DNA of 60,000 bases from Diphasiastrum complanatum. Lineage: Eukaryota > Streptophyta > Lycopodiopsida > Lycopodiales > Lycopodiaceae. Shown piece after piece: positions 25,534 to 35,686 of the stretch. The stretch's first letter is position 1. The number at the start of each line of letters is the position of its first letter. The notes below the pieces were generated by a model. It saw only the letters and a program-made list of their open reading frames with translations. It had not been told where the DNA came from and ran no database searches. Location: contig CM055107.1 in the NCBI GenBank assembly GCA_029204225.1, positions 14,072,900 to 14,132,899 of the forward strand. Reading direction: 5' to 3'. Position numbers and translations under genes: made by a program.

Positions 25534-28500
25534 AAATAAATGTCTTGTACAAAACTGTGTACCACCGGAAGAAAAAAAAATAACCTCCCATTGTATAAAA
25601 TTAGAATTTTTTTTTTTGAATTTCTCATCAAATGAAAAAATATAATTCATTGAGACTAGACGACCTCTTGTGCACTAGCACCCAAAAGTTGTAGACTAGT
25701 GATTTATGATTCAATTTTGGTGGACTCTACATATGAAAAATGTGTCTACGCCCTGTTCCTCAACCCTTCTGATTCATCGGTTGTGTTTTATTAAGAACCA
25801 TTCTCAAAATAAAATTTTAAGCCATTATGCTTGTGGATTCATACATGAGGTGATCATTCTTGTATCTATAGAATTCTATATGTGTAATATTGATCTACTA
25901 TTGTATGATGAGTATCACTAAATCATATATGAGAAAAATCTATCTAAAGCTACTAATATTGTTGATAAAACGCTTTGTTATAGCAACATATTATTTTATT
26001 TTATTTTTTCTCTACTTTCTAGCTAGCGTTTGATAGTTATGGATGGTTTCCAAGCTTTGTTGCTCCCAACATCTCTAACATATTTCTTGTCATAATTATA
26101 ATATCATGTTTTATAAATAAATCTACAATTCTATAAGCACAACCCATGGTTGCACTTTATTTCCATCTATTTAGCACTTGTCGAAAGTTGGAGCTTTATG
26201 GATCATTCTTTGTTACTAACACGGATAATGCATCTACCTCAACAAACTTCAACAAACTAGCTTTGATTGTCCTTAATTATTTATTTATTCTTAAGATAAT
26301 CATGCTAAACTTTGTTAAATTCTTAACTTTGCTTCTTAAATTGTCCAAACTTATCATAGAAGAAATTACTACTTTCCTTCTAAAGTCTTGATGAAGTCTT
26401 CTCATCTTCCATAATGCTTTGCCTTGGCCAACATTTGTTTCCTTTTCTTTTGCATACAATAAGAACCTATTCATCCCCTATACCATATGAGCATACTGCA
26501 TATCAAGGTTTTGTCTCATGGTTTTCTCATGCCACAACAAACCACAAAGTTTCTAAAATCCAAGTTTCTTTTCACGAACCAATATACTAATAACAAAATC
26601 TTGATACTACACAAGTAAATTTTTTTTAAAAAAAATAAAAACTAGACATACCTTCACCAACATAATTGTTGATATCGTTGACCAAAGCCAAGTTCTCTAT
26701 AATTGATATCATAGGGCTCCTACTCAAGGTCTAAAGATTGTTTATGAGGTCTCAATGCATTTGCTATGTCATATTGCTATTTCAAAATATCCAAGGCTTA
26801 CCCATCTGATTTGTTGATTTTATCCAAATCGAATTTCCTAAACCTTGTCGTCCCTTATATTGGCATGCAACTTAGCATAGCTCCTAAAAACTGCTAAATA
26901 TATAGAAACTTGCCAAATATAGAATTTTGAAAAGTTGTTTTATCATGAGATAATCTATAAAACAAGTCACTTACAAAGTTGACTAAAATTGGGCCAACAT
27001 TTCAGTATATGGCCTTGTCTTCAACAATATCCTTGGTGTAGAAATCTCTGGAGAATATGCCATGTAGTGAAAAAAAATCTTGCGTGCATGTGTCATGTGA
27101 TTGAAAATCAACACAATTAGTTTCAAATAATGCTCCTGCTTTTTAAGCAAATATTGTAATGAGCTTTTGATCGATTGGTAGACAAGGTTAGTCTCTTTCG
27201 AATTGTTTATTTAACATGTTTTCTCATAGTTCTTTGGCTATAAAAATTGCTTGATCTCCACGTGTCCTTGAGACTAAAAAATTAGAAGATATACCACAAG
27301 ACGTCTTCATGTGTTGCTTCTCTCACACAATTTAAGTATGATGAGAAAAACTTCAATCGGTCAATGCTAATAAGGACTTATGAGATTGTTGCCATGGACT
27401 AGTAGATACAAAGATGCTGACAAACAATAACAAAAAAATACTTGTTGATAACTTAGGTGACTCGCAAATGGTGGAGTGTTCATCTCTTATCTGTGGGCAC
27501 TTGTGCAGACTTTTAATGTTCTAGAATACATGGAAGACTCACAACTAGCAGGTTTTTGATGGTTCATACACTTCAATTTGACTACTACACATTTACAATT
27601 TGCTCTTTGAATCTTGCAAGCTACTTAATGTGATGTTTGGACTCCCTCCTTGCATGAAGACCTAAAGTCCATCTTGCTTTTTTGCTAGTGTCTACATCCC
27701 TCTTGTGACAAGAGGTTATTAAACTTTTAGCTATCTATTGTTGACTTTGATTGTATTTGTATATTTTGAAATATGTAATAGTCTTTTCAAAGATTGCAAA
27801 CAATAATCAAATAATGTTTGACCAAAATACCTTTTAACAAGTTGAATTTGTAAGAGTAGTGTACAACATGGAGCCCTAGGATAATGTCTCTAATATTTTA
27901 ATAATAGAACTCATGATCTTATTGTATTTGAAAAGGAAAGTCGGTCTTCATAAATGGGATTTCTGCTAATTCAAAGTTTGATTAGCCTTTCATTACATCA
28001 CATCATAGTTGAGCTTTTATATCTTGGATTATGGAAATTAGTGAGACTTAGAAATCCATATGGTCTTCAACTTCTCATTGGAACAATAACCTATACGTAA
28101 CTACTAACAACCTACAAATTTTTTCAGAGTGTATTTTGGTGAAATCTTAAAAGGCACAAGAATACACCTGAACTTAGTATTCCAAGGGTTGATAAAGTAA
28201 TAGATGTGTAATGTATTTTTATTATTTTTAGACAATCACAAAGCACATTACACTCTGTAAGGTACTCTTACTATTTTTAGAAAGTCTTGATCATTATGGT
28301 CAGTTGCTGCCGTTTCTTAACAAAAAAATAGGATGCTTAGTATGCCATAATCGGCCTTACTATTTTAGTAACAAAGCTTTGAAGGGCATGAGTTTCTAGC
28401 TTTCAAAAGTGTCAATAATAGATGAAAACTCTTCGGTGCTTTGGAGTGTGAGGAGTTGCAAACTACCACTCTCTCACGCATAGGATGAGGAGCAGTCTTG

Positions 28501-28700
28501 AGGGAGAGGAAAAGGAGCTTGATTCTCATTTGGTAGATGTGAGAGAGCATCGATTCATTCATTCTAGCTATCGTTGAAAGGAGGAGAGAGCATTCTTGTT
28601 TTGAGGAAGAACAGAGAGTTCTTGCATTCAGAAAGGATCAAAGAGCTTCTTGCTAGTTTTACTATATGTTAAAAATTCACAATTCTAGCTTAGGATTCCA
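25533..28700. other. long AT-rich spacer, no recognisable gene
   Basis: Short stretches on the minus strand between 26.3 and 27.1 kb read weakly like decayed protein, but no family can be named and the frames change often. No RNA gene, LTR end or tandem repeat was seen. Confidence 0.35.
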
Positions 28701-29250
28701 TTCATAAGGATGTTCTCAAGTTGACCTAAGTGATATCACCTTTGGAATGAGTCCAAATCATGCTTAGATACAAGAGAGAAAAAGTAGGAGCTATTTTTGG
28801 TAATGTTTACGTTGTTGAGGGATCTCCAAGATTCCAACCCTAACTTGGTAGGGATGAAAGATACACCAAAATTAGAATTAGGGATAGGTTTAGGGCTACT
28901 CATACCTGCCCAAAACCATCATGGATCATGTACATATAGGTGATGATCTCTCACCAAAATCAATTAAGCAATTTCATGATTTTCCTCTCATATTGGTGCA
29001 ATTGCTCTCTATGTTCATAATTCTTTGATTTCTTGTTATTTATAAGTCTGGTGAACAGTGCTCAGACTGTGGGAGGCCGTACATTCACACGTGTGAAGGC
29101 TTCTTAAAAAATTTGGGCCATTTAGTGAGGTTCAAGCATAGATTTTTGATGGATTTTGATGGGCACCTTGTGCTAGCATTATGGAATCATAATATATTGT
29201 TACCCTCGTCATTTCAAGTGTTTTAGGATCTCTTTTTGCTAATTTTCACA
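28701..29250 (+). repeat. 5' LTR of copia element B (left end not defined)
   Basis: The block ends in TTTTCACA directly before a tRNA-Met primer binding site. It has a TTATTTATAAG TATA-like sequence near 29037 and the perfect palindrome TTCACACGTGTGAA at 29094-29107. No second LTR is in the window, so the left edge is a guess. Confidence 0.6.
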
Positions 29251-29262
29251 TGGTATCAGAGC
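29251..29262 (+). promoter_or_regulatory. primer binding site (initiator tRNA-Met), element B
   Basis: TGGTATCAGAGC followed by C, complementary to the tRNA-iMet 3' end, directly after the LTR. Confidence 0.88.
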
Positions 29263-30059
29263 CTGAATGTTGAAATGAGCTAAATCCTTGTTCATCATTC
29301 AATTTGATCTCATTTTTTATCTAAATCTAGTGTAGATTGGATCTTAGCATCTAGCAGTGATTCTAGAACTCAAAGTGAGTCTATTCCATTGGAGATTGGT
29401 GTTGTGTGACTTCATTTGCAGGTTTTTAGGTGTCTAGAACCAGAGGCAAAGTCAAATTCAATCCACAATACCAAGATAGCAAGTTTTGCTTGCTCCAAGC
29501 ATTGATTTCTAGGCGAGTTTTGGAGGTGATTTCATAGAGGATGCTTACTAGAATTCAAGGAGAGGGAAGATCAGAGATTTGGGGACTCTTCAAGGCTATT
29601 CTAAGGTGTTAAGGACACCTCCTAAAGTGATTTAGATTCAGTCCAACCATTGCTTGACTTATGCATCAAATTGATCAATTTTTCATCTATTCTGATCAAA
29701 TTTGCTTGTGATTGGATAGTAGATTGTGTTGCATCCTCATTAAGTTCCATTTATATCTTTTGTAAGTGATTTTGGAAGGTTATTAGGCTACCGAAATTCA
29801 CTCTTTATCAGATCATTTGGAAGCTTTTATGTTCTTTGTGGAAAGAGGGGCAATTTCACTAGTTTTGTCTACTTCAATCAAGCATATGCATTGTTTCTAG
29901 TATTCCATGATTTGATTTTGTTCAAGATCATTCTTGAATATTTATAGTAAGTCTATAACTGATCTTTTCACGTCAATAAGAAGTGGGATAAGGTATACCT
30001 TCAATCAAATCAATAGAAGTTACCTTTATTTGTGTCAAGTCCTTGATTAGGAGAAGAAA

Positions 30060-30480
30060 TGGCATCAATAAATGCATTCCTCTTGGACACTAATGAAAGG
30101 CTTAACAAACGACTATTCCATATGGAAAGTTAGAATGGAATCCACCATGATCATGCAACATCTAATGGATATTGTGAATGGAGAGGAGGATGAACCTATT
30201 CATCCTCAAGAGAAGACCAAATACAAGAAGAGGTGTAATATTGCACTACATTGTATAAAAATGAATGTTGCAAATGAACTCTTAAGAGAGGTAGGAGATT
30301 GCACTTCGGCTCAAGAATCTTGGGAGACTTTGCAAAAGGTTTATGAATTCAAGAACCAAACTAGGATGTTAGCTTTGAAAAATCAAATCTATAAATGCTA
30401 TCAAAAGAAAGGAGAGAGTGCACATACTTTTGTCTTAAGAGTGAAGGAATTCATAGTTGATCCTATCAAAGATGAAGAGC
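30060..30480 (+). pseudogene. copia gag fragment, element B
   Basis: The frame opens with MASINAFLLDTNERL at 30060, and after a small indel near 30108 continues in another frame as DYSIWKVRMEST, the typical plant copia gag start. It continues through HCIKMNVANELLREVG and a CTSAQESWETLQ block to VLRVKEFI. At about 30480 the capsid sequence stops abruptly and unrelated DNA follows. The zinc knuckle and all of pol are missing. The element is a 5' fragment. Confidence 0.88.
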
Positions 30481-30848
30481 TACCGCAGCCCTCAGGCGCC
30501 TCCAAGCATAGAAGGCCCTCGAAAGAGGCCTTCCCCTATACAAAAGCCTTAGAGCACCTTTCCATGTTACATGTTCACCTATAGAAAGTAACCTAATTTA
30601 GGAGAACGGTGAGGTGAACTAGTTTGTAGGATTAAAAAAAATTAGGTGTTGGAGAGAATGAGTCACCTGTTTAGCTATGGAATGCACAATGCAGCTCACA
30701 AGTGAATGGGTGACATGTGAAGGGTGACATGGAAAGACACTATTAGATAGATGAATTGCATTGCATCACAAGTTTGCCCAAATTCTCACTACAACATATC
30801 TACAATGTGTTGTATTAAGTGAAAGCAAGCAATTTAGATCACACTTGT
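30481..30848. other. spacer between copia B fragment and copia F LTR
   Basis: No gene. The first 100 bp are richer in GC than the surroundings (CCGCAGCCCTCAGGCGCC), which marks the break in the gag fragment. Confidence 0.4.
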
Positions 30849-32155
30849 TGTTGGTGTATGATGTGAAATGCTTGGTCTACGATTGATTGCGACTGCAGCG
30901 GAGCTATGATGAAAGAAGAACACAAGAGACGATTACAATGGATGTCTCTACCAACAGTAAGAAAAACAATGAAGACTATGAACATAGTAATAACTACGAG
31001 TTCAGGAACGTGGATTGACTAGGGAACAGAATCAAAAGCTTGTTATTCTTTTGGATTATCAAAGTAGGAGTCTGAGACTGCCGTAATAGTAGGATTGCGA
31101 AGCATTAGGCATCTTGGACAGCCATGCGATCCTTTGTCTCTAATAATCGTGTTTGTGTGCAAGAGAGTGAGAGAGAATTTCATAATTGAACAGTAGCAAA
31201 TCTGTGTAAATGAGAGAATCGAAACACAATACAGTAGCACTGATAAGCGCATATTCCTACTTACAGATTCTAAAACAATAGCTACAGTTATGGCTCTCTC
31301 TCTCTCTATGTGTATGAATCACTAACTCTAAGGAGCTAGTTACTTAAGACCTTTTGGTCGTTTTGATCACTCTGTGTATCTGGATTGTTCAATTCAACAA
31401 CACCTATCACCCGAGTCTCTTCGCTCATATACATATTTATAGATGTCAGGGTCTCTTGATTTATTGTAATTACTCTACAAGATGATTAACAACCGTTTAC
31501 CATTTAAACAAGATCCGTAGATCCGTTATTGGAGTGTCGTGAAGAAGGAGAAGTACAGAGTAACGTATCCTCCATATGTGTCGTAGTGCCAGAATGTAGG
31601 CCGTGATGGCCATAGTCTGTCCGCAATCGTTTGAACAACCGTTGGTTGTTCGATCGGTTGTTGATCGTTTACTTTGTAGGTGATTGTTTGCTTCGTTTGT
31701 TGACAACTGTAAATGATAACTTATGGAGCTAAACGATGAGATGGGTCAACCGCTGTTAGGTGACTTCGTAGGAACTCGTAAATCGTCGTTGCTGGTCGAC
31801 TTCGTTGATAATCGTAAGTAGGTTGCTTACGTTTAAAAATGGTTGAGGAAAGTTGACTCTGGTCATAGCTTTCATCGTAGGAGATCATAAGAAGGTCACT
31901 TGCGGTGGTCGACGGGATTTTGCAAGTGCTTGTAGATAGTAACCTACGGGTTTTAATGACTCCCTTGCGGTTTGAGGTTTGCGGTTTGAGTCGTGCTTAT
32001 CTGTAAACATTCGGTCAGACCGTAATCTAGTGATGGTTTTGCGGTTCTGCCTTATTCGACTTTGCGTGTATTTTGCAGACTGATTCAGAGAGATAGAATT
32101 CTTGAGAGTAGAAGGAGGGCGAAGGAATGAGTAGGAGAAGATTAGAATTCCAATA
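30849..32155 (-). repeat. 3' LTR of copia element F
   Basis: On the minus strand the polypurine tract AAGGGGGAG is followed at 32155 by TATTGGAATTC, a TGTTGGAATTC start with one changed base. The block ends CCAACA at 30849, giving TGTTGG/CCAACA ends and a length of about 1.3 kb. A CTATAAATATG TATA box lies near the complement of 31430. The 5' LTR is not present, so the right end is fixed by the PPT and the left end by its terminal match only. Confidence 0.65.
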
Positions 32156-32500
32156 CTCCCCCTTAAGCTTGCTGCTACGAATCTGGACTCAAATTGAGAT
32201 TTAACAATTCTACTAGAGTAGAATATTTGTCCCTTGACAATGGTTTTGTCAGGATGTCAGCCAACATACTGTCGATGTGACAGTAACTTAGTGCAATGTC
32301 TTTGATTGTCGCACTGGAGTATAGTTGGACCAATTTGTGGGAATCTCAGGTCTTGTAGTAGTCTTCTAAGCCATAAAATCTCCTTTACTATTGACGTAGC
32401 TGTGACATATTTTGATTTTGTAAAGGATAATGAAATGCATTTCTGCTTCCTACTATTCCATGAAATGGGTCCTCCTGCAAGAAAACAAATGTAGCCATCC
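32156..32500 (-). pseudogene. copia RNase H C-terminal remnant, element F
   Basis: Read on the minus strand, the C-terminal end of copia RNase H is clear: ALSYCHIDSMLADILTKPLS followed by a short tail that runs into the polypurine tract. Upstream, phrases such as TFVFLQEDPF and SRNAF mark the earlier RNase H region, but with several frame changes. This family differs from copia A and C here, whose version reads ECVADIFTKAL. Beyond 32500 the similarity fades. Confidence 0.8.
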
Positions 32501-33308
32501 TTGAACTTTTTTTAGGAATAATGTGTAAAAGGGTGAAGGTATGCTGCTTTATCAGCAGTAGGTTGTTAAACAAGTGCATACTGAGGGATGCCCTTTGGGA
32601 ATCACGAGCTATTGCAAGTACTTATCACTCTTAATGCTATGAATGATGACTGAGGATAATGAACTTGTGAAAGACAACTTGATGGCTTACTTTACAGATA
32701 AGTTGTCAATTATCTAGAAATCACGAGATGGACAAATGATCTGATTCATTTCTATGGAATTTGTATTTGACATGTGCTTGAAATTAGCCATAGACAACTC
32801 GTATTCGACTAATTCTTTTATTGAGACACACACCATAAATCAATATTTAACTGGGTAAAAACACGATACAAAGTACAAAACCACAATGATAACCCCCTTC
32901 CTTGATTGTTGGATATTCTCACAATATGTAGACTCACTAGAATTCAAGCTTCTAAGTCATGGAAGAGGTGGGGGCTATTTTTTGCCTCCTTCAAGCACCT
33001 CACTAGAAGCTCAACGGTGGTTGTAGTGCACCATACAACTATTAGAATTGTTGTATTTACAAACTCCCCAAAGCATTTTATGCTAGCACAAAATGTTTTC
33101 CATTAGCGTACATCGAGCTACTTTGAATTTAATGAATATAATTAGAAGCACATGAAACATATGATTCAATTGAGTGTACGAAATAGGATTTTTTAAACAC
33201 CTCTTAAGTGACTATTTTGTTCTCACGGACACCAGATAAATCTTAATAATTCTCAAAAATTTGTCTTTGCTACAAGGCTTAATAAATGTGTATGCCACTT
33301 GTTTATTT
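32501..33308. other. spacer, no recognisable gene
   Basis: May include unrecognisable remains of copia F. No open frame of interest. Confidence 0.35.
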
Positions 33309-33322
33309 GTGTTATAGGAATG

Positions 33323-33406
33323 CTTCTTGGTTTCCAAGGGGAGGCTCGAACCTGGGACCAAAGAAACTTTGGATGCCAAGCCAACCAACTGAGCCAACCC
33401 CGTTGG
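33323..33406 (-). mobile_element. tRNA-shaped short retrosequence (SINE head or tRNA retropseudogene)
   Basis: On the minus strand an A box (TGGCTCAGTTGG) and, about 35 nt later, a B box (GGTTCGAGCC) are spaced as in a tRNA gene. The 84-bp block is flanked by a perfect 14-bp direct repeat, GTGTTATAGGAATG (33309-33322 and 33407-33420), as left by LINE-type target-primed insertion. Acceptor-stem pairing is poor and the 3' end is not A-rich. It is therefore a retroposed tRNA-like sequence rather than a working tRNA gene. It may be the tRNA-related head of a SINE truncated at its 3' end. Confidence 0.8.
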
Positions 33407-33420
33407 GTGTTATAGGAATG

Positions 33421-34240
33421 GGACCTGACAATTAGTGAAGAATCTAGACTAGAAAATGATAGTGTCTAACCAAGTGGAAATGTGAGTAGTTGCAATTTGA
33501 TACAACGTATCGTTGGCCAATTTGATACAACATATCATGCAAGATATGCGAGATATGCAAAGGTATCGAAGGTCTCTCTCGGCCTCTCTCTGACTGCTAG
33601 ATGCGCGAGATATGCGAAGGTCCCGAAGGTCTCTCTCGGCCTCTTTTTGACCCGGACTCTCTCTCTGAGTATGCGAGATATGCGAGTTGTGCGAGATATG
33701 TGAGATATTAGAGAGGCGAGATGTGCGAGATCTGTGAGGTCTCTCTCTCTCTCTCTCTATGCATCACGCGCGAGCACACACACACCTCTCATCGGCCACC
33801 CGCCATCAACGGACACACTTCGGCCACATACATACAAATTTCGACCACGTACATACACACACATACATCGGCCACCCCGTCAACGACCATCGACTTTCTT
33901 CCTAAACCATCGGCCGCCATCCTAATCATCGGACGTCACCCAAATCGTCCGACCTCGCCGGAGAGGCACACTTGGCTTGGGTAGTATAATTATTGTTAAA
34001 GCACTTGGGTTTTTTTTTCTACGTTCCTTTTGTCTGTCGCAATCGCAGCAGACAGCCTTGCTGGAGTTCGTCAGAATCAGACGATTATCTGCATAGCAAC
34101 GATATTTATTATTGATTGCTTTCATAATAGTTTTGTTTTGCCTTTGATCTGATGCTTGATTCGAGGCTATGTTCTGCTGGAGCTTCATTATTGCGCGGAT
34201 GATGTGATGATGGCATTCATGATATTAGTTTTCCTTGAAT
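33421..34240. repeat. upstream region of GMPPA: GCGAGATAT minisatellite, (TC)n and CA-rich leader-like tract
   Basis: From 33540 to 33740 the phrase TGCGAGATAT recurs irregularly. A 57-bp unit with GGTCTCTCTCGGCCTCT occurs twice (about 33570 and 33627). A pyrimidine run of TC repeats at 33739-33758 and a C-rich segment to about 33970 follow. This is the most likely promoter and transcription-start zone for the gene starting at 35687, but no TATA box was identified. The assignment is by position and composition only. Confidence 0.45.
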
Positions 34241-34745
34241 CTGATGGTTGATTTAAAGTTTCGGTTTATTGGAGTTAAACTAGAAGGTGGATCATACAGT
34301 GGTAATGGTAAGTGTAGTGTTTTTGCTTATGGTTGATTTAAGGTTTCGGTTTATTGGAGTTGAGTTAGAGTGGATCATACAGTGATAATGGTAAGTATAA
34401 TGTTTTTGCTTATGTTGATTTAAGGTTTCGGAATATTGGAGTTGAATTAGAACGTGGATCATACAGTGATAATGGTAAGTATAATGTTTTTGCTTATGGT
34501 TGATTTAGGTTTCGGTTTATTGGAGTTGAATTAGAATGGATCATACAGTGATAATGGTAAGTATAATGTTTTTGCTTGTTGTTGATTTAGGTTTCGGTTT
34601 ATTGGAGTTGAATTAGAACGTGGATCATACAGGGATAATGGTAAGTATAATGTTTTTGCTTATGGTTGATTTAAGGTTTCGGTTTATTGGAGTTAAATTA
34701 GAACGTTGATCATACAGTGATAATGGTAAGAATAATGTTTTTGCT
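34241..34745 (+). repeat. 84-bp tandem array, six copies, each with a splice-donor-like GGTAAG
   Basis: Units are 82-85 bp and carry GGTTGATTTAAGGTTTCGG, then TTATTGGAGTTGAATTAGAA, then GATCATACAGTGATAATGG. The sixth runs into a partial seventh at 34756. GGTAAG occurs once per copy, at 34307, 34390, 34474, 34556, 34640 and 34725. Four copies have GGTAAGTAT, a near-perfect match to the U1 snRNA-pairing donor consensus. The array lies 0.95-1.4 kb upstream of the GMPPA start codon, probably in its 5' leader intron. Confidence 0.9.
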
Positions 34746-35686
34746 TAGATCTGATGGTTGATTGAAGATTTGTACCGCGAATTTTCGATTCAATAATTGT
34801 GTGGATGATACAGTGCGTGATGTTGGCATTTCGAATCTTTACCCTTGAATTTGATGATTGATTGAAGGTTTCGTTCCGCTGGAGTTTGGTGTAGGGAACA
34901 ATTGCGTGGTGATGGCATCTATCATCTCTTGGCTCAGACCCTTTGGATGAGCCAAACGTCCCTCTGCTTTCTGCTAGTTGGCTACTCCTTGTCAGGTTTT
35001 GATCTGGCCATTCTGTTGTTCTGTTTTTGCTCTGGAAATTTCGCTCATAAGCATGCGAAGAAAACACTCTGCTCAAAAGATTTGACCCCGCTATCTTTCT
35101 AATGTAATTTTTGTAACATCTGGAAAGCCGGAATCTCCTCACCTTCACAGCGTCTTGAAAATAGTATGACTTTTAAAAGAACTTTGTTTATTATAATTTG
35201 TTATTGTTAGACGATAGGTTTGTGAGGGACGACCAAGTGGTGGAGCTTCAGATAGAAAGCGGCACCTCTATCATTCACCTTTCTTGCCTTGGCGATTCTT
35301 CTGCGTTTTGTTTTGGGGCTCTGCTGCTGAATGTTTAAGTACAGTCCATAGAGTTCCCTGGGAAGAATGATTTGGCAGCTTTCTGTGCCCTTTCTATTGA
35401 GGACTGCATGATAATATACTTCAAGATCTAGCCGACCGGTTGCCTCAACGTTCATAAACTTAGGTCAAACATTAGATCTCCTCATGTGCTGCAGTCTTAG
35501 CAGCTATCTACATTCAAGAAAGCATTGTTTTTTCGTGTTGCATGTATATTATTAGTTCAAGAAAGCATCACATGTGGCAATTTGACTTATACTCTTTTGA
35601 GTTTGACGATAAGAACTTGAATGACATTGGTAGTGAAATTCGCAGTTTAGTGCTCGTAAGATCGACGCTGACTGGGTGGCTTAAGA
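34746..35686. other. leader or promoter-proximal region of GMPPA
   Basis: No separate gene is supported. A phrase beginning CTGATGGTTGATTGAAG repeats at about 34752 and 34855, so the array signal continues weakly. Possible leader-intron acceptors (CAG, TTTAG) lie at 35643-35650. An in-frame TGA at 35669-35671 shows the coding region cannot start upstream of 35687 in this exon. Confidence 0.4.

Noticed and set aside
33323-33406. Functional tRNA gene
   Set aside because: A and B boxes are present, but the acceptor stem pairs poorly and the block sits between 14-bp direct repeats, so it is a retroposed copy.
34693-35148. Minus-strand 151-codon frame upstream of GMPPA
   Set aside because: It runs antisense through the tandem array and shows no domain. 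Its openness follows from the repeat.
35207-35455. Minus-strand 82-codon frame
   Set aside because: The composition is plausible, but there is no recognisable motif, no splice context and no neighbour supporting a gene.
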